Assembly (NCBI GenBank): GCA_004294445.1
Contig: REAZ01000011.1
Span: forward strand, 58,484 to 122,483
Direction: 5' to 3'
Source: Cytophagales bacterium
GTDB taxonomy: Bacteria; Bacteroidota; Bacteroidia; Cytophagales; Thermoflexibacteraceae
DNA: 64,000 nucleotides
The position numbers were made by a program, and so were the translations under genes. The notes below the pieces were generated by a model. That model was given only the letters and a program-made list of their open reading frames with translations. It searched no databases and was not told the origin of the DNA. Position 1 is the first letter of the stretch. Every line of letters starts with the position of its first letter. Of this stretch, positions 55,336-62,482 are shown one piece after another.

Positions 55336-55728
55336 TTACTGTTTGTAAGCTATCAAATTCATTTGCAGCCCAGTTTCTTCCATATAATCTTGCGCCTCTG
55401 CCTCCATCTCATCATCATCGGGAATAGGGTAATACCAATTTGTAATTACTTCCTTCCCATTTTCTTGGTGCATTTTGAGGGTACGAAGTATATCTAAAAT
55501 CGCTCTTGACGTGCTAGTATTATAATAAAAAAATTTAAAATTCATTTGAATACTAATAGCACCTTCTGCAAAATAATCGTTAATCCATTGAATAAGTGCA
55601 TCATAGAAAACAAAAGAATCCTCCAAATAGGACTCTCCCGCTACTTCACAAATGCCTGACTGTGCCTGAAAATTTACTGTTGGGGTAAAGAATGTACTTA
55701 TTCGCCCTTTAATTTCCAAATTTTCCAT
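55336..55728 (-). CDS. SiaC-family (DUF1987) regulatory phosphoprotein
   Basis: A 130-residue STAS-like protein of the DUF1987/SiaC family. The signature YYNTSTSRAILDIL at about 68-81 is the region that in Pseudomonas SiaC holds the Thr phosphorylated by SiaB and dephosphorylated by SiaA; here Thr71 or Thr73 is the candidate. In Pseudomonas, dephosphorylated SiaC activates a diguanylate cyclase. No SiaB or SiaD is adjacent. The gene is 5 bp after phaB and 21 bp before an IMPase gene. Confidence 0.88.
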   Translation of the reverse strand: MENLEIKGRISTFFTPTVNFQAQSGICEVAGESYLEDSFVFYDALIQWINDYFAEGAISIQMNFKFFYYNTSTSRAILDILRTLKMHQENGKEVITNWYYPIPDDDEMEAEAQDYMEETGLQMNLIAYKQ

Positions 55729-55733
55729 ATTTT

Positions 55734-56480
55734 TTAAAACATGTGTTGCCCACCATTAATTGCATAATTTGCCCCTGTAATAAAACTTGCCTGTTCTGAG
55801 GCAAGAAAAGACACCAAATAGGCAATTTCTTCTGTTCCTCCGAGTCTTCCTATAGGTATGCTTTCTATGATTTTTCTTCTTACGTCTTCGGCAATAGCCA
55901 ATACCATATCCGTAGCTATATAACCGGGCGAAACAGTATTTACAGTAACTCCTCTGCTTGCTACTTCTATGGCGAGTGTTTTTGTAAAGCCGTGCATTCC
56001 CGCTTTGGCAGCAGCATAATTGACCTGCCCAAACTGCCCTCGTTGTGCGTTCACAGACGATATATTGATAATACGACCGTATTGACGTTCTATCATTTGG
56101 TTAATCACATGGCGAGTGCAGTTGAAAACGCTATACAAATTTGTTTGCAGTACCAAATCCCATCTTTCGTAGGTCATTTTGCGAAACTGCCCATCTTTGG
56201 TGATAGCGGCATTATTTACCAAAATATCTATCCCCCCTACTTCCTCCTCTATTTTTACAATCATTTTGCCAACAGCCTCAAAATCTGTAACATCACACTG
56301 ATAAATAGGAATATCAAAGTTTTCTTCTTGCATTTGAGCATTCCATGTATCGCCCTTTGCTTTAGAAAGATAGTTGCCTACTACCTTGTAGCCATCAAGA
56401 TAAAGTTTTTTGCAGATAGCCGTTCCTAACCCCCCCGTACACCCCGTTACCAACACCACGTACTTATTGTTTTTATCCAT
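55734..56480 (-). CDS. phaB: Acetoacetyl-CoA reductase-type SDR
   Basis: A 248-residue SDR best matching PhaB, which reduces acetoacetyl-CoA to (R)-3-hydroxybutyryl-CoA for polyhydroxybutyrate. TGCTGGLG is near residue 12; catalytic Ser in INISSVNAQRGQFGQ near 140; Tyr-x-x-x-Lys in YAAAK near 153-157. The ending ANYAINGGQHMF is characteristic of PhaB (INGGxHM). FabG-type 3-oxoacyl-ACP reductase is the alternative. No phaA or phaC is nearby. It is first in a three-gene operon. Confidence 0.8.
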   Translation of the reverse strand: MDKNNKYVVLVTGCTGGLGTAICKKLYLDGYKVVGNYLSKAKGDTWNAQMQEENFDIPIYQCDVTDFEAVGKMIVKIEEEVGGIDILVNNAAITKDGQFRKMTYERWDLVLQTNLYSVFNCTRHVINQMIERQYGRIINISSVNAQRGQFGQVNYAAAKAGMHGFTKTLAIEVASRGVTVNTVSPGYIATDMVLAIAEDVRRKIIESIPIGRLGGTEEIAYLVSFLASEQASFITGANYAINGGQHMF

Positions 56481-56564
56481 TTCTATATGTATTTCAAGCC
56501 ATCACTCCCAAATTACTTAAATTTGGCTCATTTCAGTAAATTTTAATCAGAAAAACACCAATAA

Positions 56565-56599
56565 CAAATATATGTATTTTATTTGTAAAATTCTACAAA
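56565..56599 (-). promoter_or_regulatory. Promoter of the phaB operon
   Basis: On the minus strand TTTG (56599-56596), 23 bp, TATATTTG (56572-56565). Transcription would start near 56559, about 80 nt before the phaB ATG. Confidence 0.55.
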
Positions 56600-56666
56600 C
56601 AAAAATCTCAAATTTTTATTTTACTCTATTCATCAGCTATATTTTAAATTAGTCGCAAATATAAAT

Positions 56667-57680
56667 ATGCAAGTAAAAACAGGTGTCTTTTTGGTAAATC
56701 TTGGTACGCCCGATAGCCCCTCGGTGGCAGATGTGCGCAAATATCTGCGTGAGTTCCTCATGGACGGCAGAGTCATAGATATTAATGCCATAGCTCGTTT
56801 CTTATTGGTAAATCTCATTATTGCCCCTTTCAGAGCGAGCAAATCTGCTAAAATCTATAAGAAACTTTGGACGGAAAGAGGCTCCCCCTTAATGTTTTAT
56901 GGAGCAGAACTTACTGAATTGTTACAAAAAGAACTCGGCGATGACTATGTAGTAGTCTTGGGTATGCGCTATCAGAATCCAAGCATCGAGTCTGCCTTAG
57001 AAAAACTAAAAAGTCAGTCTATAAATAAAATAATTGTTATTCCGCTTTTCCCACAGTACGCATCCGCAAGCACAGGCTCGGCACTTGAGGAGGTGATGCG
57101 CGTCATTAGCAAATGGCAACTTATCCCTCAGATAGCCATGATAGATAGCTACCCCAATAACCCAGAAATGGTGCAGACTTTTGCAGATTTGGGAAAAAAA
57201 CAAATGGCTTCCCACCAATTTGACCACTTTATTTTTACCTACCATGGGCTACCGCAGCGACAGCTACGCAAGGCAGACAGCAGATGCCTTACAGAGGGCT
57301 GCTGTGATACTTTTTCTGAAAAAAATCGCCTTTGCTACAGGGCGCAGTGTGTAGAAACTACTCGACATTTGGCAAAGGCACTTGGCTTAAAAGAAGGTGA
57401 TTTTACTATCTCTTTCCAATCTCGCTTGGGCAGCGACCCTTGGATAAAGCCTTATACAGACCAAATGATAGAAGAATTGGTGAAGAAAGGAAAGAAAAAA
57501 ATATTGGTTTTTGCACCTTCCTTCGTAGCTGATTGCTTGGAAACTACCATAGAGATTGGCGAGGAATACAAAGAGCTTTTTGAAGAAAAAGGCGGAGAAC
57601 ATTGGCAGATGGTAGAAAGCCTAAATGTGCAGCCCCGATGGGTAAATGCACTCAAAGAAATGGTGTTAAAGCAAGTTTAG
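56667..57680 (+). CDS. hemH: Ferrochelatase
   Basis: A 337-residue enzyme inserting Fe(II) into protoporphyrin IX, the last step of protoheme synthesis. The metal-binding His is in FTYHGLP near residue 192 and the conserved Glu in PSFVADCLETTIEI near 285. Residues about 208-228 hold four Cys (one Cys-Cys pair plus two), an insertion seen in several bacterial ferrochelatases, some of which bind a [2Fe-2S] cluster; whether this one does is not known. Confidence 0.95.
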   Translation: MQVKTGVFLVNLGTPDSPSVADVRKYLREFLMDGRVIDINAIARFLLVNLIIAPFRASKSAKIYKKLWTERGSPLMFYGAELTELLQKELGDDYVVVLGMRYQNPSIESALEKLKSQSINKIIVIPLFPQYASASTGSALEEVMRVISKWQLIPQIAMIDSYPNNPEMVQTFADLGKKQMASHQFDHFIFTYHGLPQRQLRKADSRCLTEGCCDTFSEKNRLCYRAQCVETTRHLAKALGLKEGDFTISFQSRLGSDPWIKPYTDQMIEELVKKGKKKILVFAPSFVADCLETTIEIGEEYKELFEEKGGEHWQMVESLNVQPRWVNALKEMVLKQV

Positions 57681-57818
57681 TTCAAAAATAACTAAAAACA
57701 TCAATTAAATAGTGTGTATAACTACTTGTAGGGTAGAGAAGGCAAAATTTTTACTATTATTGCAAATCTTATTCGAAATAAAATTTACCACTTCAGCACT
57801 TTAAACTTATTGAAAACT

Positions 57819-58712
57819 ATGAAAATTCTTAGAACGCCCGAAGAAGCCTTCGCAAACCTAACCGATTATCCGTTTGAACCAAATTATGTGGAAATTGGTG
57901 GTATCAGAGTTCATTACATAGACGAAAACAAGGCATCAAATAAAATTGTTTTGATGCTACACGGCGAGCCTACTTGGTCGTACTTGTATCGGAAAATGAT
58001 TCCTATTGTTGCTGATAGTGGCTATAGAGTGATTGCTCCAGATTTGGTGGGGTTTGGCAAGTCAGACAAATTGACCGATGCTACTGCCTACTCCTACCAA
58101 GCACATACAGATTGGATAACAGCTTTCATACAGGAATTAGATTTAAAAAACATCACCTTAGTTTGCCAAGATTGGGGCGGTTTGATAGGCTTGAGAGTTG
58201 CTGCCGAAAATGAAGATAGATTCAAGGCAATAGTAGCTGCGAATACTTTTCTGCCCATAGGTGCTAAACCTTCGGAGGCTTTTTTGGCTTGGCAAAATTA
58301 TGCACAAACAACACCTGTTTTTAATATTGGCAAAATAGTAAGCGGAGGCTGTGTCAATCGCCTTTCAGATGCCGAAATAGCAGCTTACAACGCCCCTTTC
58401 CCAGATGATACCTATAAGGTAGCAGCCCGCATATTCCCTGTCCTTGTGCCTACTTCGCCCGAAGATGTGGCTGTAGCTCCGAATTTGAAGGCATGGGAAG
58501 TATTTAAGAATTGGCAAAAACCTTTTCTGACCTGCTTTAGCGATAGCGACCCCATCACCAAAGGTGGTGATATATATTTTCAGAAAATGATTCCAGGAAC
58601 GCAAAGGCAAGCACACACGACTATAGCCCAAGCGGGACACTTTTTGCAAGAAGACAAGGGAAAAGAATGGGCAGAAAAAATTGTCGCATTTCTAAAACAA
58701 AATGCTATCTAA
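57819..58712 (+). CDS. Haloalkane dehalogenase, DhlA-like (HLD-I)
   Basis: A 297-residue alpha/beta hydrolase. The opening MKILRTPEEAFANL.DYPF and the oxyanion segment LHGEPTWSYLYRKMIP (residues about 47-62) closely resemble Xanthobacter DhlA. The nucleophile is Asp118 in CQDWGG and the base His274 in AGHFLQED. The Trp next to the nucleophile (120 region) would bind the halide with a second residue in the cap. Hydrolytic dehalogenation is the family reaction; natural substrate unknown. ATG 57819 is used rather than the in-frame TTG at 57810. Confidence 0.85.
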   Translation: MKILRTPEEAFANLTDYPFEPNYVEIGGIRVHYIDENKASNKIVLMLHGEPTWSYLYRKMIPIVADSGYRVIAPDLVGFGKSDKLTDATAYSYQAHTDWITAFIQELDLKNITLVCQDWGGLIGLRVAAENEDRFKAIVAANTFLPIGAKPSEAFLAWQNYAQTTPVFNIGKIVSGGCVNRLSDAEIAAYNAPFPDDTYKVAARIFPVLVPTSPEDVAVAPNLKAWEVFKNWQKPFLTCFSDSDPITKGGDIYFQKMIPGTQRQAHTTIAQAGHFLQEDKGKEWAEKIVAFLKQNAI

Positions 58713-58803
58713 GTAAAGGGCTTCAGTATCAAAATTTGAGAACTTAACAAATTGAGTGATTTTGGGGTTTGTTAAAATTGAAATAGCAAAAAGAAACAAA
58801 GAA

Positions 58804-58842
58804 ATGTCCGAAAAACGAAATAAAATGTTCGCTTTCGGACAT
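58804..58842 (+). terminator. Terminator-like hairpin after the dehalogenase
   Basis: ATGTCCGAAA (58804-58813) pairs with TTTCGGACAT (58833-58842). The 452-bp stretch 58713-59164 otherwise holds only this hairpin, a second one at 58982-59007 and the IS remnant. Confidence 0.6.
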
Positions 58843-58981
58843 CTTAAATTTAATTTTTAATGTATTTATTTGATAATCAATATATTAAAAATTGGTATAT
58901 TAATTGGTAAACAGATACATAGGAAAACAGCTTTTAGTAGTTTAATTTCTTCAACCGCTATACATTTCAAAAAAAATAAAG

Positions 58982-59012
58982 AGGCTGTCCGAAAAGTTGG
59001 GCAGCCTTTTTT
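58982..59012. terminator. Hairpin with T-tract
   Basis: AGGCTG (58982-58987) pairs with CAGCCT (59002-59007), followed by T's. It forms the edge of the transposase remnant and may be a terminator or an IS end. Confidence 0.5.
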
Positions 59013-59144
59013 ATTGTAGGTCATATTTTTGTGCAATAAGTGGCTTTTTCCGCAGTCTTTGCACAAAACACACTCATTTTTCCCTTTCGTAAAGCCATTT
59101 TTAACAATATTTTTGCTCAAACAGTGAGAACATTTTTCTACTTT
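59007..59144 (-). pseudogene. Transposase zinc-ribbon remnant (IS1/InsA-like)
   Basis: The minus strand encodes a Cys-x-x-Cys (starting at 59132), then SxNIVKNGFTKGKNE, then Cys-x-x-Cys-Gly-Lys, the zinc ribbon found at the N-terminus of IS1-type and related transposases. No in-frame ATG starts it and no DDE domain follows; after about 45 residues the frame runs into a hairpin. It also abuts the DUF1501 gene. This is a truncated insertion-sequence relic. Confidence 0.65.
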
Positions 59145-59164
59145 TGGGAAAAGAATAATAGGGT

Positions 59165-60661
59165 ATGCCAAACACAAAAATTACACAGTGGACAAAAGAG
59201 CTGCAAGCAATGACTCGGCGGCATTTTCTTTGGGAATGTGCTGCGGGCTTGGGCGGGCTTGCTTTGTCTTCCCTTTGGGGCTGCGACTCCCCTACCCTAA
59301 GTAAGTTGGCAGACAGACAGTTTCGTCGTGATTTGTCTAAGCCTTTTGATGTACTTCCTCCGCACTACCCTGCAAAGGCTAAAAGCGTGATTTACATACA
59401 CTTAGCGGGCGCACCATCTCAGTTAGAGCTATTTGACTACAAGCCCGAACTGCAAAAATTAGATGGTAAAGACTGCCCACCATCACTATTGGAGGGCAAG
59501 CGTTTTGCTTTTATCAAAGGTGTACCGCAGATGCTTGGGCATCAGGTAGGCTTTAAGCAATATGGGCAGTCGGGTGCTTGGCTTTCAGACCACTTGCCGC
59601 ATTTTTCCAAAATGGTAGATGAAGTTACTTTTTTGAAGGCAATGCACACCGACCAGTTTAACCATGCACCCGCCCAACTGCTCATGCAGACGGGGCATGC
59701 AAGACTTGGCAGACCGAGCATGGGGGCGTGGGTTACGTATGGCTTAGGTTCTGAAAATGCAGACTTGCCAGGGTTTATAGTATTGCTGTCGGGTGGGAAA
59801 GCCCCCGATGCAGGAAAAGGAAGCTACGGAAGTGGCTTTTTGCCCACTGTCTATCAAGGAGTTGAGTGTCGCTCAAAAGGAGAACCTGTGCTGTACGTTT
59901 CCAATCCCGAAGGCATGGATAGGGAGCTAAGAGGCGAAACCATACATAGCATAAACGAAATAAATCAGGCACATTACAAGGAGATGCAAGACCCTGAAAC
60001 CATTTCGCGCATTTCGCAGTACGAAATGGCTTTCAAAATGCAAATTTCTGTGCCTGAAGTAATGGACATAAACAAAGAGCCTGAATGGGTACACGACCTT
60101 TACGGCACAGAAAGAGGGAAGTCTTCCTTCGCAAACAACTGCCTATTGGCAAGGAGATTAGTAGAAAAAGGAGTGCGTTTTGTGCAGTTGTTCGACTGGG
60201 GCTGGGACTCGCATGGCAATGACCCCTCCAATGCCCTCAATAATGGTGGTTTTGGGAACTTATGCAGAAATATTGACAAGCCTATTGCCGCTTTGCTCCA
60301 AGATTTGAAAATGAGAGGATTGCTGGAAGAAACCCTAATAGTTTGGGGGGCAGAGTTCGGCAGAACGCCTATGCAGGAAAACAGAGAAGGCAAGAAAATG
60401 GCTTTTGCGGGGCGCGACCATCATACTGAGGCATTTACTTGCTGGCTGGCAGGCGGCGGCATCAAACAAGGCTTGACCTACGGACTTACTGATGAAATAG
60501 GCTACTACGGCATCAAAGACCGCACAAGTGTTTATGATTTGCAGGCAACTATCCTCAATCAGATGGGCATGAACCACGAAAAACTCACTTATCAATTCCA
60601 AGGGCGAAATTTCCGACTTACAGATGTGCATGGTAAAGTAATAGAGAAGATAGTAGCATAG
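59165..60661 (+). CDS. DUF1501 (sulfatase-like fold) secreted protein
   Basis: A 498-residue DUF1501 protein. A Tat-like start, Arg-Arg-His-Phe-Leu at residues 18-22, precedes a hydrophobic stretch. The body has the features of the group: HLAGAPSQLELFDYKP near 80, AMHTDQFNHAPAQ near 165, DWGWDSHG near 344, WGAEFGRTP near 397 and AGRDHHTEAFTCWLAGGGIK near 417-436. Family knowledge: these proteins are usually encoded next to a DUF1549/DUF1553 cytochrome-type partner; none is present here. Function unknown. An alternative ATG at 59210 would start at the twin Arg. Confidence 0.88.
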   Translation: MPNTKITQWTKELQAMTRRHFLWECAAGLGGLALSSLWGCDSPTLSKLADRQFRRDLSKPFDVLPPHYPAKAKSVIYIHLAGAPSQLELFDYKPELQKLDGKDCPPSLLEGKRFAFIKGVPQMLGHQVGFKQYGQSGAWLSDHLPHFSKMVDEVTFLKAMHTDQFNHAPAQLLMQTGHARLGRPSMGAWVTYGLGSENADLPGFIVLLSGGKAPDAGKGSYGSGFLPTVYQGVECRSKGEPVLYVSNPEGMDRELRGETIHSINEINQAHYKEMQDPETISRISQYEMAFKMQISVPEVMDINKEPEWVHDLYGTERGKSSFANNCLLARRLVEKGVRFVQLFDWGWDSHGNDPSNALNNGGFGNLCRNIDKPIAALLQDLKMRGLLEETLIVWGAEFGRTPMQENREGKKMAFAGRDHHTEAFTCWLAGGGIKQGLTYGLTDEIGYYGIKDRTSVYDLQATILNQMGMNHEKLTYQFQGRNFRLTDVHGKVIEKIVA

Positions 60662-60760
60662 AATCAAGGGAAACAAAAATACAAAAATAGGGTAAATGCG
60701 TTTCAAAAAGTAAGCATTTTTTTACTTTTAGCGTGCATTTAGGTTCTCAAACCTGAAACA

Positions 60761-60820
60761 ACAGTTTTTTTTATGATGGGAAGTGATAAAAACAATGATG
60801 AACAACCTATCCAACAATAA
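60761..60820 (+). pseudogene. Fragment of an FGE/SUMF1-like gene
   Basis: Reading from 60761, the frame encodes Thr-Val-Phe-Phe then MMGSDKNNDEQPIQQ and stops at TAA 60818-60820. This is the typical opening of a formylglycine-generating-enzyme (SUMF1) domain (GTFxMGSxxxxDExPxHxV). It ends abruptly, just before a second FGE-like gene. It looks like a leftover of a further copy. Confidence 0.6.
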
Positions 60821-60835
60821 ATTATCCGTAACAAA

Positions 60836-61612
60836 ATGCTGCTCAAAGTCCAAGCACCTCAGACCTACGACATACAAATAGGCGAGTGCAAAATAGAAAT
60901 GGTCAAAGTACAAGGAGGCACTTACCAAATGGGAGGGGACAAAAACAATCCTATCATCAGGCTCTCTGACTTCTGGATAGGTAAGTACCCTCTCACACAG
61001 CATATTTACGAAACTGTGATGGGCGAAAACCCCTCTACTTTCAAAGGTAAAAACAAGCCTGTAGAGCATGTAAGTTGGCACGACTGCAAAAACTTTCTTG
61101 ACAAACTGAACGAAAGGGAAGAAATAAAAAAAGCCAATGCCTACTTCCGCCTCCCTACCGAGGCAGAGTAGGAATACGCCACAAACGAAAGAGGAACAAG
61201 CTCTTACGAATATGCAGGAAGCAAAAATCTCCACACAGTAGGCTGGTACACAGAAAACAGCCGAAACCAAAGCCAAGATATAGGGCTAAAAATGCCCAAT
61301 GCCCTCGGCATCTACGACCTCAGTGGTAATGTATGGGAATGGTGCGAAGATGACTATGGTAAAGATAGTTACAAAAAAACGCCAGCGAATATGCTTAATC
61401 CTGTCTGTATTGGTGGTGAAATACTTAGTTTAGATAGACAAATCATTGTTAGCAAAAATCGCTTAAAATCCACTGCCTATCGTGTGCTTCGTGGTGGTGG
61501 CTGGCTTCACGATTCGGAGGGTTGTAGGCTTCTGTTTCGCTTCAACGGCGGGGCGGGGCTTCATTACAGCGGGATTGGTTTTCGCTTGCTTGGTCTTTTT
61601 TCAGGCTCATAA
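60836..61612 (+). pseudogene. FGE/SUMF1-like gene with an in-frame amber codon
   Basis: One frame runs from ATG 60836 to TAA 61612 (258 codons) with a single TAG at 61169-61171. Before it: VKVQGGTYQMGG, ISxxWIGKYPLTQ, PVEHVSWHDCKNFL, RLPTEAE; after it: EYATNERG, NALGIYDLSGNVWEWCED, RVLRGGGW, CR, GFRL. These are the SUMF1/FGE-sulfatase (C-type-lectin-like) motifs in order. The family has RLPTEAEWEYA, so the TAG stands where TGG (Trp) is expected: one base change. There is no signal peptide. The last 40 codons look like a DGR variable region. It is either a pseudogene, a sequencing error or read through. Confidence 0.8.
61481..61600 (+). other. Adenine-depleted, GC-rich segment resembling a DGR variable region
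   Basis: Only 10 of 120 bases are A, against 15 of 40 in the bases just before (61441-61480). It encodes RVLRGGGWLHDSEGCR, then LLFRFNGGAGLHYSG, then IGFRLLGLF. The fixed residues (RGG, W, CR, R, GFR) with substitutable codons between them are the layout of FGE-type targets of diversity-generating retroelements. Confidence 0.55.
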
Positions 61613-61641
61613 GTATTGTTATTTGACCTTTTTTTGACGTG

Positions 61642-61737
61642 CTGTCAGTTGCTCCAACTGACAGAAGCGGTTTCTCAAAACCGCCTTATAGAAATTGGTT
61701 TTGAGAAACCAATCTGTCAGTTCTGAGGAACTGACAG
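61642..61737. repeat. Four REP-like hairpins downstream of the RAYT gene
   Basis: Hairpins at 61642-61664 (loop CTC), 61667-61684 (loop CTC), 61694-61713 (loop TGAG) and 61714-61737 (loop TGAG). Arms are perfect or nearly so. Arm sequences differ, yet pairs are kept (GTTT/AAAC or GTTC/GAAC next to the loop). Confidence 0.8.
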
Positions 61738-61766
61738 CACGAAACTGACAGCACGAAGCACGAAAA

Positions 61767-62306
61767 CTAAAATATCTCCCTATAATGCAACAACATAGAT
61801 TTGACAGGTTTTTCAGCAAAATAAAAAGAAGCACTCGAATATTTATACAACTCAGGGCGAGTGTTAAGCCCAGCCTTGACAGGATTATTGTGTATATACT
61901 CTATTTTTGTTTCGCAAACCTTGCGTGTATAAAGATGCACCGAATCAAACAAATCTTCCCAAACCTTAAAGTTTTGTGTTCGATGCTCATAAACAATGTC
62001 TTTTATTTTTTCAGGGTAATGCGCCGATAGATATTTGCGGATTTGCAAAGAGCTATATTTTTTGAAATCCCTCATGTAATCAGAAAGCCGATTTTCTCCT
62101 TCAAAGTAAATCACAAAATGTATATGATTGACCATGAGGACATAAGCCACTAATCTTGCTTTATATTTGTCATTATAAAACTTAAAATTTTCCAGTATAA
62201 GGTCAAAACATTTGTCATCACATAGGAGATGTTGCATTTGAAAGCAACTCGTGGTGATAAAAAAGCATTGAAAATCTTGATAGGCGGTATGATTACGCAA
62301 AGGCAT
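61767..62306 (-). CDS. REP-associated tyrosine transposase (RAYT, Y1 family)
   Basis: A 179-residue HUH single-strand nuclease of the Y1_Tnp/IS200-like fold. The metal-binding His-x-His is His61-Ile-His63 in LMVNHIHFVI; the nucleophile is Tyr137 in IEYIHNNPVKAGL, the exact context typical of RAYTs. Length matches the small solitary RAYT type. Hairpin repeats lie on both sides (61642-61737 and 62382-62434), as expected for the DNA this enzyme recognises and cuts. It appears intact. Confidence 0.92.
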   Translation of the reverse strand: MPLRNHTAYQDFQCFFITTSCFQMQHLLCDDKCFDLILENFKFYNDKYKARLVAYVLMVNHIHFVIYFEGENRLSDYMRDFKKYSSLQIRKYLSAHYPEKIKDIVYEHRTQNFKVWEDLFDSVHLYTRKVCETKIEYIHNNPVKAGLNTRPELYKYSSASFYFAEKPVKSMLLHYREIF

Positions 62307-62381
62307 AATAAAACTTTTTTGAGGAAAACGTATTTTTGTATATAATTGTTCATTAAATTTGGTCGTAAATCTGTTAAAAAG

Positions 62382-62434
62382 TGGTTTTGAGAAACCATGA
62401 CTATTTCAAATTGTCAGTTTTGAGAAACTGACAA
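62382..62434. repeat. Two REP-like hairpins upstream of the RAYT gene
   Basis: TGGTTT-TGAG-AAACCA at 62382-62397 and a 10-bp-arm hairpin with loop TGAG at 62411-62434 (arms TTGTCAGTTT/AAACTGACAA). The second is the U-A variant of the hairpin at 61714-61737. Confidence 0.8.
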
Positions 62435-62482
62435 CACATAATGATGAAAATTCTAATGCTTTTTTTATAAAACCTATCCTCA

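Noticed and set aside
58866..59177. Intact 103-residue protein gene
   Set aside because: It has only a TTG start inside the DUF1501 gene, a transposase zinc ribbon without a catalytic domain and a hydrophobic tail read through a hairpin; a relic is more likely.
60728..61276. 182-codon minus-strand open frame with many Cys and Phe
   Set aside because: Antisense to the FGE-like reading frame, which has clear family motifs on the plus strand even though it contains a stop.
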